64,000 bases of DNA from Catellatospora bangladeshensis. GTDB lineage: Bacteria > Actinomycetota > Actinomycetes > Mycobacteriales > Micromonosporaceae. Both the position numbers and the translations under genes were made by a program. The stretch covers positions 43,613 to 107,612 of the forward strand of contig NZ_BONF01000044.1 in assembly GCF_016862575.1 (NCBI RefSeq), given 5' to 3'. Positions within the stretch are counted from its first letter, which is position 1; each line of letters begins with the position of its first letter. The notes beneath the pieces are model-generated. The model was not told the origin of the DNA. It did not search any database and was given only the letters and a program-made list of their open reading frames with translations. Positions 26,584 to 33,670 of this stretch are shown piece by piece.

Positions 26584-26967
26584 ATGCTGTGGGAAATACT
26601 GATGACCTCACAGGTCGAGGACTTTCTGGATGAGTTGTACGCGGCCGACCGCGACAGCCATCGGCTCGTGAACCAGGCCATCCTGGTCCTGGAGCGTAAC
26701 GGTCCGGCGGAGGGCCGTCCGCTGGTGGACACCGTGGCGGCGAGCCGTATCGCCAACATGAAGGAGCTGCGACCGCCGTCCGGTGGGCGCACGGAGATCC
26801 GCATCCTGTTCGCCTTCGACCCGTGGCGCTCGGCGATCCTGCTGATCGCGGGCGACAAGTCCGGCGAGTGGGCGAGCTGGTACCGATCCGCGATAGCCGA
26901 GGCCGAGTCGCTGTACGCGATGTATTTGAAAGAGCGTGAACGGGAGATCCGAGATGGCCGAGATTAA
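26584..26967 (+). CDS. HigB-type (Gp49/RelE superfamily) toxin
   Basis: A 127-residue basic protein of the phage Gp49-like toxin family: VEDFLDELYAADRDSHRLVN at the start, NMKELRPPSGGRTEIRILFAFDP in the middle and AILLIAGDKSG with a C-terminal helix ending in KEREREIRDGRD. Relatives are ribosome-dependent mRNA nucleases. GGGGAGG 5 nt upstream fixes the ATG at 26584. It overlaps the antitoxin gene by 14 nt. The toxin-first order is typical for HigBA. Confidence 0.88.
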   Translation: MLWEILMTSQVEDFLDELYAADRDSHRLVNQAILVLERNGPAEGRPLVDTVAASRIANMKELRPPSGGRTEIRILFAFDPWRSAILLIAGDKSGEWASWYRSAIAEAESLYAMYLKEREREIRDGRD

Positions 26968-27274
26968 GCGCTGGCGGGACACCGGGAACCTGGAGCGGGC
27001 GGTCGAGACGGCCGGCGGCAGGGATGCCTTCGACGCCGCGATGGGGGCGATGCTCGACGAGGTGCGCGGCTGGCGCCTCGCCGAGATGCGCAAACGTCGA
27101 GGCCTCACCCAGGAGCAGGTCGCCGAGCGGATGGGTGTCTCCGTGGCCCGCGTATCGCAGATCGAGAAGGGCGACGTCTCCACGAGGGAGGTGCTCAGCC
27201 GGTACATCGACGCGATGGGCGGCACCTTGCGCCTCATTGCCGACTTCGGTGACGAGCAGCTGAAGGTCGCGTAG
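26954..27274 (+). CDS. HigA-type XRE-family antitoxin
   Basis: A 106-residue protein with a helix-turn-helix at about residues 51-100 (RKRRGLTQEQVAERMGVSVA and RVSQIEKGDVST). It should neutralise the toxin encoded just before it and repress the operon by binding the palindrome at 26548-26571. The ATG at 26954 has GGGAGA upstream; a GTG at 26936 is in frame but less supported. Confidence 0.88.
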   Translation: MAEIKRWRDTGNLERAVETAGGRDAFDAAMGAMLDEVRGWRLAEMRKRRGLTQEQVAERMGVSVARVSQIEKGDVSTREVLSRYIDAMGGTLRLIADFGDEQLKVA

Positions 27275-27367
27275 ACGATCGGTCCCGGCCGGAGGGTCTC
27301 TCGCGACCCTCCGGCCGGATCCGGCGAACCTGGTCGCCACGCGAGTGCCGGCGGACAGGTGCACGTT

Positions 27368-28819
27368 TCAGTGAGCTGTCAGTGCCGCTACGAGCTGCCG
27401 CATGCTGTCGACAGGCAGGTTGCGGTGGCGGGCTGCCTGCGCGCGCACCGTCGGCTCGGCATCGGTCAGCATGGTCAGCAGGTCGGCCACCGGCGGCAGG
27501 TCCGGGTCCACGCTCCGGCGGAGTTCCGCGTCGGGGGCGTTGCGCAGCCGGGCCTTCTGCTCCTCGGTCAGCCGGTCCGAGAACACGGCGCACCAGTGCA
27601 GGCCGCTGTCGTCGGACCGGGTGAACTCGTCGATCACGTCTGCCGGGAAGTTGGGATGCCGCATCAGCTTCCAGATGCTGTAACCGGTCCACTCGCGCAC
27701 CATCCGCGCCAGCAGACGGGGTGGGGCGTCCGGATGGTTCTCGGCGAGCAGCAGGCGTACGGCGAAGTCCTCGTCGTCGGCGAGCAGCGCGACCGTGCCG
27801 GTGTCCAGGTGCGGGCAGCACGCCACCGTCCGCCGGTACGCCGCCTGAGTCGAGCGGGCGTAACGCGCCTGAAGTGCCGTGTCGTCGCAGCGGCGGTGCA
27901 GCCACTCGACCGGCCAGGCACGCTCGTGCCGATCGAGCGGATACTCGATGCGCTCGCGCAGGCCGTCCGGAGTGTGCTCGCTGTAGAGGACCGTCCTGCG
28001 GACGGCGCGGTCGTCGTCGGCGGCGAGTTGCTCACGCAGTTGGTCGGGCAGGTTCTCGCGGTCGGCGAGCGTCGCCCGGACCGCGGCCTCCGGGTCGGCG
28101 GCGAGCTGCGCGAGCTGCGCCGGGGGCAGGGCGGGATGCGCGGCGAGGGCCTGCCGGACAGCCTGGTCGGGGTCGCCGGCGAGCCGTTCCGCGACGCCGC
28201 CGTCCAGGTCGGCGTGGGCGGTCGCGGCGGCGCGGGTCGCCGGGTCGTCGAGCAGCCTCACGAGCAGGTGCGGTGGGGGCACGCGACCCGGCGCAGAGAG
28301 GGCGATGCGCCGGCGGTGCGGGTCTTCGTGTACGAGCAGCCGCAGGTAGGCGGCGTGGGCAGCGTCGGGAGCGCCGTGCCGCAGCACGACGAGGTCGCCG
28401 TGTTCGGGGTCGTCGGCGAGCAGTGGCAAGGCCTGGGCGGGGAGCTCCGGCATGGTGACGAGCCAGGCGCGGACGGCCGGGTCCGGGTCGGCGGCGAGCA
28501 CGAGGTATGCCTGCTCCGGCAGGCCGTAGCCCATGTGCGCCCGTTCCATCGTGAAACGGCGGATGCGGGGCTCGGGATCCTGGAGGAGCCGCACGACGTC
28601 GGCGTCGGCCACGTTCGGCATCTCGATCACGGCACCGCGCACGCGTACGTCTCGATGGCGGGCCATGGCCGCGACGACGACGTCGGGGAGGTTGACGCGG
28701 GAGGACAGTGCACGGGCCACGACGGACGGGTCGGCGTGCTCGATCAGGCGGAGCATCAGGTCGGCGGGCAGTGACGGGTTGGCGAGGAGTCCACGGAGGA
28801 TGCTGTCGTCGGCTGTCAC
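27368..28819 (-). CDS. Leucine-rich-repeat-variant (LRV/HEAT-like) solenoid protein
   Basis: A 483-residue protein built of about 15-18 repeats of roughly 23-25 residues with the pattern NPSLPxxLMLRLIEHADPSV, ...LPDVVVAAMARHRDVRVRGA, and ...LPxQALPLLADDPEHG. This alternation of two helices with Asn/Pro starts and ADPD turns is typical of variant leucine-rich repeats and HEAT-like solenoids. No signal peptide or catalytic motif is seen, so a protein-binding scaffold in the cytosol is likely. It stands alone downstream of HigBA on the opposite strand; its partner is unknown. Confidence 0.8.
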   Translation of the reverse strand: MTADDSILRGLLANPSLPADLMLRLIEHADPSVVARALSSRVNLPDVVVAAMARHRDVRVRGAVIEMPNVADADVVRLLQDPEPRIRRFTMERAHMGYGLPEQAYLVLAADPDPAVRAWLVTMPELPAQALPLLADDPEHGDLVVLRHGAPDAAHAAYLRLLVHEDPHRRRIALSAPGRVPPPHLLVRLLDDPATRAAATAHADLDGGVAERLAGDPDQAVRQALAAHPALPPAQLAQLAADPEAAVRATLADRENLPDQLREQLAADDDRAVRRTVLYSEHTPDGLRERIEYPLDRHERAWPVEWLHRRCDDTALQARYARSTQAAYRRTVACCPHLDTGTVALLADDEDFAVRLLLAENHPDAPPRLLARMVREWTGYSIWKLMRHPNFPADVIDEFTRSDDSGLHWCAVFSDRLTEEQKARLRNAPDAELRRSVDPDLPPVADLLTMLTDAEPTVRAQAARHRNLPVDSMRQLVAALTAH

Positions 28820-28916
28820 GTGGAGCGAGCTTAGGCAGGTCAGCGGCCCTCCGCGACGGCCGCTCAGCCGACTGCGCAGGCCGGCTTGCCGGGGTTAAGC
28901 TGGACGTGTCCAGGCG

Positions 28917-28981
28917 AAGATCGCCATCTCGTGTCAAGAAGTGAGGCCAGACCTCACCTTTCGCCACGAGACGGCGATCTT
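28917..28981. repeat. Palindromic repeat family A, copy 4
   Basis: AAGATCGCCATCTCGTGTC at the left faces CACGAGACGGCGATCTT at the right. The right arm and loop encode the last residues and stop of the acetyltransferase gene on the reverse strand. Confidence 0.8.
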
Positions 28982-29556
28982 GCGCCCCCGGCCGGCGCCG
29001 GTGTTGGGCGGGTCAGTGGGGAGCTGGGCGGCCGCTCACGTGCGGTTCGAGCTGTCCATGGACCTTCGGTGAGGTCCTTGGCGAACCAGTGGTCGGCGTA
29101 GGGGTCGTCGTTGAAGGCCGGGATCTCTGTGAAGCCGTGCCGGGCGTACAGCGCCCGCGCCTCGACCAGGTCGCTGCGCGTGTCCAGGCGCAGCAGGGTG
29201 AGGCCGTGGCCGCGGGCAGCGGCCTCCAACGTGGTCAGCAGGGATGAGGCGATGCCGCGTCGGCGCGCCGCCGGGGCCGTCCACACGCGCGTGACGAGTC
29301 CGATGCCGTCGCCGGTGAAGCGCAGCCCGGCGCAGCCGAGAATCGTGTCGCCGTCGCGGGCCAGCCAGAACAGCCCGTGCGGCGGTTCGAGGAAGGCGTC
29401 GTCCGGGGCGGCGTCGGCCAGCACGGTCTCGATCTCCGCCGGGGTCGCGGACCGCCCGTAGTAGCGGCCCACGATGTCGGTCAGGTAGTCCCGGATCGCG
29501 GCGCGGGCCGCGTCGTCCTGGGGCGGGGTGAGGGCGATGGAGACGGTCGTCGGCAC
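28954..29556 (-). CDS. GNAT-family N-acetyltransferase
   Basis: A 200-residue acetyl-CoA-dependent transferase. VTRVWTAPAARRRGIASSLL contains the RxxGxA/G acetyl-CoA loop (ARRRGIA), followed by LRLDTRSDLVEARALYARHG, the usual fourth-motif helix. The acceptor is unknown. GTG 29556 is chosen because codons before it are atypical. The last about 10 residues (GARSPSRGER) are encoded by a copy of repeat family A, and the stop lies in its loop, so the tail is probably a late addition and not part of the fold. Confidence 0.82.
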   Translation of the reverse strand: MPTTVSIALTPPQDDAARAAIRDYLTDIVGRYYGRSATPAEIETVLADAAPDDAFLEPPHGLFWLARDGDTILGCAGLRFTGDGIGLVTRVWTAPAARRRGIASSLLTTLEAAARGHGLTLLRLDTRSDLVEARALYARHGFTEIPAFNDDPYADHWFAKDLTEGPWTARTARERPPSSPLTRPTPAPAGGARSPSRGER

Positions 29557-29647
29557 CCGGCCATCCTGCCCCGGTCGCCCGCCACGCGACCAGCGCATTT
29601 CCATCGCCCCCGGCTCCGGTTCCCGCCGGACGCCGACCCCGCGTCAA

Positions 29648-29722
29648 GATCGCCCGACTTGCCTGGCACTTGTGCGAATCTTGAGCCCGCGAAGGCCCAT
29701 GTGCCTGGCAAGTCGGATGATC
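29648..29722. repeat. Palindromic repeat family B, copy 1
   Basis: Left arm CCGACTTGCCTGGCAC and right arm GTGCCTGGCAAGTCGG flank a loop with CGAATCTTGAGC. It lies 21 bp after the pirin stop. Confidence 0.8.
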
Positions 29723-29743
29723 GAGCGGGTCCGGGGGCTCGGG

Positions 29744-30520
29744 TCAGCCGACGATGGTGGCGTGCATCTCCCAGACCAGCACCTCGGCCGCGGTGACGGC
29801 GGTGATGCGCTGCCCGCCGGTGGCGGTGAGGCGGACCGCGTCGCCCTGGCTCAGGCCGCCGGCCTGCTCCAGGGTCACGTCGCCGCGGGCGACGAAGAAG
29901 TGGAGGTACGGCGCCTGCGGCAGCTCGACGCTCTCCCCGGGCTGCAGCCGCGCGACGTGCAGCGCCGCGTGCCGGTTCTTGATCCGGATCGCGGAGGCGC
30001 CGTCGTGCTGCTTCCTGCCGGACGCGACCGTCACCAGGCCGCCGCGCAGCAGCTCGTCGTCGATCTCCAGCTGCTCGTACCCCGGCGTGATGCCGTCGGT
30101 GTCGGGCACCACCCACATCTGCACGAAGTGCACCGGGTCGCTGTGCCGGTCGCCCTCCAGCCGCCAGGAGTCGTTCTTCTCCGAGTGCAGGATGCCGGTG
30201 CCGGCGCTCATCCGCTGGGCCAGGCCGGGGTAGATGACGCCGGAGTGGCCGGTCGAGTCCTGGTGGACCAGCGAACCGCGCAGCACCCAGGTGACGATCT
30301 CCATGTCCTGGTGCGGGTGCGTCTCGAACCCGAAGCCCGGCGTCACGACGTCGTCGTTGTTGACCAGCAGCAGCCCGTGGTGGGTGTTGCGCGGGTCCCA
30401 GTGGCGGCCGAACGAGAACGAGTGCTTGGAGTCGAGCCAGCCGATGCGGGTCTTGGCCCGCTCGTCGGCGAACCGGACGTCGATGAGCTCGCGGCGGGGC
30501 TTGGCGGTGGAGGTCTTCAC
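29744..30520 (-). CDS. Pirin-family bicupin protein
   Basis: A 258-residue cupin protein. RHWDPRNTHHGLLLVNNDD and the metal-binding GFGFETHPHQDMEIVTWVL, then SAGTGILHSEKN with the later His and Glu ligands, define the pirin/YhhW family, some members of which have quercetin 2,3-dioxygenase activity. It starts with GTG; AAAGGGA lies 6 nt upstream. It is divergent from a MarR gene, with two shared palindromic operators and a good promoter (-35 TTGACG, 16 bp, -10 TAGGCT), so it is probably a MarR-controlled redox- or phenol-responsive enzyme. Confidence 0.88.
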   Translation of the reverse strand: MKTSTAKPRRELIDVRFADERAKTRIGWLDSKHSFSFGRHWDPRNTHHGLLLVNNDDVVTPGFGFETHPHQDMEIVTWVLRGSLVHQDSTGHSGVIYPGLAQRMSAGTGILHSEKNDSWRLEGDRHSDPVHFVQMWVVPDTDGITPGYEQLEIDDELLRGGLVTVASGRKQHDGASAIRIKNRHAALHVARLQPGESVELPQAPYLHFFVARGDVTLEQAGGLSQGDAVRLTATGGQRITAVTAAEVLVWEMHATIVG

Positions 30521-30542
30521 GGCCGTCCCTTTCGATCGGGTC

Positions 30543-30591
30543 GTTGCTTTGTCAACGAGTACAGCCTACACGACATTGTTGCGTCGTCAAC
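30543..30591. promoter_or_regulatory. Divergent pirin/marR control region with two GTTG-N6-CAAC operators
   Basis: GTTGCTTTGTCAAC (30543-30556) and GTTGCGTCGTCAAC (30578-30591) have centres 35 bp apart. The pirin promoter on the reverse strand has its -35 (30585-30590) in one operator and its -10 at 30563-30568, with its start site in the other. The marR -10 (TATGCT) is at 30601-30606. Confidence 0.7.
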
Positions 30592-30600
30592 TATTCCCGC

Positions 30601-30606
30601 TATGCT
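30601..30606 (+). promoter_or_regulatory. -10 box of the leaderless marR gene
   Basis: TATGCT is close to consensus and ends 6 nt before the ATG at 30613. Confidence 0.6.
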
Positions 30607-30612
30607 GAGAGC

Positions 30613-31068
30613 ATGGGTGAGACGCGCTGGCTCGACGACCGCGAGCAGGAGACGTGGCGGGCGTACCTGGAAGGCACCCGGTTGCTGATCCAGGCGCTGG
30701 ACCGGCAGCTGGAAACGGACTCCGGGGTCAGTTTCACCGATTACGAGCTGCTGGTCCACCTGAGCGAGGCGCCCGGCCGCCGGCTGCGCATGCGCGACCT
30801 GGCCGACGCCAGCTTCACCTCGCGCAGCGGGGTGACCCGCGCGGTGACCCGGCTGGAGGACGCGGGGTGGGTGCGCCGCGTCGAATGTGACGACGATCGC
30901 CGCGGTATGCACGCCGAACTCACGGAGGCCGGCGCGGCCAAGCTCGCCGAGGCGGCTCCCGGGCACGTCAGCGCGGTGCGCGCCTACATGTTCGACCACC
31001 TGAGCAAGGAGGAGCAGGCCGCCATCCGCGACGGGTACGCCCGGATGCGCGCGCACCTGCGCCCCTGA
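30613..31068 (+). CDS. MarR-family transcriptional regulator
   Basis: A 151-residue winged-helix dimeric repressor. The recognition region is RMRDLADASFTSRSGVTRAV followed by the wing VRRVECDDDRRGMHAELT, standard for MarR proteins. It likely senses a small phenolic or oxidative signal and represses both itself and the divergent pirin gene through the two GTTG-N6-CAAC palindromes. The -10 box 6 nt upstream supports a leaderless ATG at 30613. Confidence 0.9.
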   Translation: MGETRWLDDREQETWRAYLEGTRLLIQALDRQLETDSGVSFTDYELLVHLSEAPGRRLRMRDLADASFTSRSGVTRAVTRLEDAGWVRRVECDDDRRGMHAELTEAGAAKLAEAAPGHVSAVRAYMFDHLSKEEQAAIRDGYARMRAHLRP

Positions 31069-31075
31069 CCCGGAT

Positions 31076-31081
31076 TACTGT
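31076..31081 (+). promoter_or_regulatory. -10 box of the leaderless nei-type gene
   Basis: TACTGT ends 6 nt before the ATG at 31088. Because Fpg/Nei enzymes need Pro2 as catalytic residue, this start is certain, which makes the promoter call firmer. Confidence 0.6.
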
Positions 31082-31087
31082 GTACCG

Positions 31088-31903
31088 ATGCCCGAGGGAC
31101 ACACCGTACGCCGGCTCGCCGACCGGCACCGTGAGCTGTTCGCGGGGGAACCCGTCGCCGTCACCAGCCCGCAGGGCCGCTTCGCCGAGGGCGCCGCGCG
31201 GCTGAGCGGCGCGACCCTGCTGGACACCGAGGCGTACGGCAAGCACCTGCTGCACCACTACGGCGACGTCAGCCTGCACGTGCACCTGGGCCTCTACGGC
31301 AAGTTCGCCGACGGCGACCTGCCCGTGCCGCCGGTGGTCGGCGAGGTGCGGCTGCGCATGGCCAACACCCGGCACTGGCTCGACCTGCGCGGCCCGACCG
31401 CGTGCGAGGTGCTCGACCCGCCGGAGGTGGACGCGCTGCGGGCCCGGCTCGGTGCCGACCCGCTGCGCGCCGACGCGAAGCCCGAGCAGGCGTACGAGCG
31501 CATCCGCCGCAGCGGCACCGCGCTGGCCGCGCTGCTGCTCGACCAGTCGGTCGTGGCGGGCACCGGGCTGATCTTCGTGCTGGAGGCGCTCTACCGGGCC
31601 GGTCTCGCGCCGACCGCGCCCGGCCGCACGCTGACCCCGGAGCAGTGGCGCGAGCTGTGGGCCGACCTGGTCGACCTGATGGGCAAGGCGGTGCTCAGCG
31701 GCCGGATCGACACGGTCCGCCCCGAGCACGAACCTGAGGCGATGGGCCGCCCGCCCCGGGTGGACCGGCACGGCGGCGAGGTGTACGTGTACCGCCGACC
31801 CGGCCTGCCGTGCCTGGTCTGCGGCACCCCGGTGAGCCGGGGCGAGCTGGCCGGGCGCAACTCGTACTGGTGCGCGGTCTGCCAGCCGCTGGCGGCGTCA
31901 TGA
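31088..31903 (+). CDS. nei: Fpg/Nei-family DNA glycosylase/AP lyase (Nei2-type)
   Basis: A 271-residue base-excision repair enzyme. It starts MPEGHTVRR, with Pro2 as nucleophile and Glu3, in the His variant usual for endonuclease VIII relatives. LLLDQSVVAGTGLIFVLEAL is the helix-two-turn-helix, and the C-terminal zinc finger has C-LVC at about 243-246 and C-AVC at 262-265. It removes oxidised pyrimidines and cuts the abasic site. The next gene overlaps its stop by 4 nt. Confidence 0.93.
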   Translation: MPEGHTVRRLADRHRELFAGEPVAVTSPQGRFAEGAARLSGATLLDTEAYGKHLLHHYGDVSLHVHLGLYGKFADGDLPVPPVVGEVRLRMANTRHWLDLRGPTACEVLDPPEVDALRARLGADPLRADAKPEQAYERIRRSGTALAALLLDQSVVAGTGLIFVLEALYRAGLAPTAPGRTLTPEQWRELWADLVDLMGKAVLSGRIDTVRPEHEPEAMGRPPRVDRHGGEVYVYRRPGLPCLVCGTPVSRGELAGRNSYWCAVCQPLAAS

Positions 31904-32439
31904 CGCGCTACGCGGGCCTGCTGCGCGGCATCAACGTGGGCGGCAACAAGAAGATCGCCATGGCCGACCTGCGCAAACTGGTCGAGGGCCTGGGCCACAC
32001 CGACGTGAAGACCCTGCTGCAGAGCGGCAACGTCGTCTTCACCAGCGACTCCGCCGACCAGGCGGCGCTCGCCGCGCAGTTGGAGAAGGCGATCGAGGCC
32101 GAACTCGGCATGTCCGTCGGCTGCCTGGTGCGCGACGGCGCCGATCTGGCCCGGATCACGGCGCACAACCCGCTCGGCGCGGTCGCGTCCAACCCGTCGC
32201 GGCAGTTCGTGGTGTTCCTGTCCGGGGCGGTGGACCCGGCGAAGCTGGCCGAGGTCGAGACCGTCGCCAAGGCCGGTGAGGTGCTCGCGGCGGGGGAGCG
32301 CGAGGTGCACATGTGGCTCCCCGACGGCTCCGCCGACACCAAGCTGACCCACCTGCTCTTCCAGAAGCGCCTCGGCGTCCAGGTCGCCACCGCCCGCAAC
32401 TGGAACACGGTCACCAAGCTCGCCGCCCTGCTCGCCTGA
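31900..32439 (+). CDS. DUF1697 protein
   Basis: A 179-residue protein of the DUF1697 family: YAGLLRGINVGGNKKIAMAD at the start, KTLLQSGNVVFTS, and TARNWNTVTKLAALL at the end are the conserved blocks. The function of the family is unknown. Its ATG overlaps the nei stop, so the two are co-translated. Confidence 0.88.
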   Translation: MTRYAGLLRGINVGGNKKIAMADLRKLVEGLGHTDVKTLLQSGNVVFTSDSADQAALAAQLEKAIEAELGMSVGCLVRDGADLARITAHNPLGAVASNPSRQFVVFLSGAVDPAKLAEVETVAKAGEVLAAGEREVHMWLPDGSADTKLTHLLFQKRLGVQVATARNWNTVTKLAALLA

Positions 32440-32462
32440 CCCGCCTCGCGGCCGGCGCCGGC

Positions 32463-32501
32463 CTGTCTCGTCGACTGGTTCGGGATCTAAGTCGACGAGA
32501 C
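32463..32501. terminator. Bidirectional terminator between DUF1697 and polyprenyl synthase genes
   Basis: TGTCTCGTCGACT (32463-32475) and AGTCGACGAGACA (32489-32501) form a perfect 13-bp stem with a 13-nt loop, between convergent genes. Confidence 0.75.
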
Positions 32502-32538
32502 AGACCGACGTTCAAGAACGGCCGGGGGAGCGGGAGCG

Positions 32539-33576
32539 TCAGTGGTGGCGGTGGGTGGCGAGGCGGGCGACGGCGTGGAGCTGGGCGGCGGGGACGAGGG
32601 ACAGGTCGGCGGCGTGCAGGCGGCGTAGCGCCTGGGTGAGCAGGGCGTCGGCGCGGGCGCGGGCCCAGGTGCGGGCGCCCGCGGCGTCCACCAGGTCCGC
32701 CGCGTGGGCCAGCTCGGCGGGGCTGAGCGGGCCCTGCCTGCGGTAGAGGGCGGCCAGTTCGATCCCGGCGGGGGTGCCCGAGGTGAGCGCGGCGATCACC
32801 GGCAGCGACTTCTTGCGGCTGGCCAGGTCGGAGTGGACCGGTTTGCCGGTGACGGCCGGGTCGCCCCAGATGCCGAGCAGGTCGTCGACGAACTGGAAGG
32901 CCAGGCCGGTCCGGCGGCCGAACTCGGTGAGCGCCGCGATCTGCCCGGGGGTGCCGCCGCCGAGCAGCGCCCCGAGCCCGCACGCCCCGCCGAGCAGGGC
33001 GGCGGTCTTCGCCTCGGCCATGGACAGGCATTCGGTGAGGCGTACGTCGTCGCGCTCCTCGAATTCGAGGTCGGCGCTCTGGCCGTCGATCAGCTCCTGT
33101 ACGGCCTCGTTGAGCCGGCGCCCGGCCTCGGGCACGGCGGGGTGGCCGCAGGCGGCGAGCACGTCGAAGCCGAGGGAGAGCAGCGCGTCCCCGGCGAGGA
33201 TGGCGGGGGCCTGCCCGAACACGGTCCACGCGGTGGGGCGGTGCCGCCGGGTGACGTCGCCGTCCATGATGTCGTCGTGCAGCAGCGAGAAGTTGTGCAC
33301 CAGCTCCACGGCGACCGCGCCGGGCACGGCCGCGGCGGCGTCGCCGCCCACCGCCTCGGCGGAGACCAGCACCAAGGCGGGCCGGATCGCCTTGCCGCCG
33401 TCGCCCGTGGCGGGCGTGCCGTCGGCGTCCCACCAGCCGAAGTGGTAGCCGGCGATCCGCCGCATCGCCGGTCTCAGCGTGCCGATCGCGGCGCGCATCG
33501 CCGGGTCGACCAGCGTGCGGCTCCAGGCCAGCACGTCACGGGCGGACTGGCCGCGTGCCATCTCCACGGTGCTCAT
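32539..33576 (-). CDS. Polyprenyl diphosphate synthase, probable encapsulin cargo
   Basis: A 345-residue trans-prenyltransferase. The first Asp-rich motif is LLHDDIMDGD and the second is FQFVDDLLGIWGD; GGKAIRPALVL is the usual basic substrate site. It condenses isopentenyl diphosphate with allylic diphosphates, product length unknown. It lies directly after the family 2B encapsulin shell gene, on the same strand, with an 11-bp hairpin in the 94-bp gap. Polyprenyl transferases are one of the known cargo classes of such shells. The N-terminus before the fold (MSTVEMARGQSARDVLAWSR) is short, so a long disordered loading tag is not evident. Confidence 0.9.
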   Translation of the reverse strand: MSTVEMARGQSARDVLAWSRTLVDPAMRAAIGTLRPAMRRIAGYHFGWWDADGTPATGDGGKAIRPALVLVSAEAVGGDAAAAVPGAVAVELVHNFSLLHDDIMDGDVTRRHRPTAWTVFGQAPAILAGDALLSLGFDVLAACGHPAVPEAGRRLNEAVQELIDGQSADLEFEERDDVRLTECLSMAEAKTAALLGGACGLGALLGGGTPGQIAALTEFGRRTGLAFQFVDDLLGIWGDPAVTGKPVHSDLASRKKSLPVIAALTSGTPAGIELAALYRRQGPLSPAELAHAADLVDAAGARTWARARADALLTQALRRLHAADLSLVPAAQLHAVARLATHRHH

Positions 33577-33616
33577 CGTCGTACCACCTCTTCCGAGAAA
33601 GCCTCTGAGTTGAAGC

Positions 33617-33659
33617 GGGGCACCCTGTCCAACGTGTTGACGCGTCGGCAGGGTGCCCC
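33617..33659 (-). terminator. Intercistronic hairpin between encapsulin shell and cargo genes
   Basis: GGGGCACCCTG (33617-33627) and CAGGGTGCCCC (33649-33659) pair perfectly over 11 bp with a 21-nt loop. It begins 12 bp after the shell stop and has no T-run, so a partial terminator or an mRNA 3'-end stabiliser is plausible. Confidence 0.6.
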
Positions 33660-33670
33660 TGGGGGCATGA

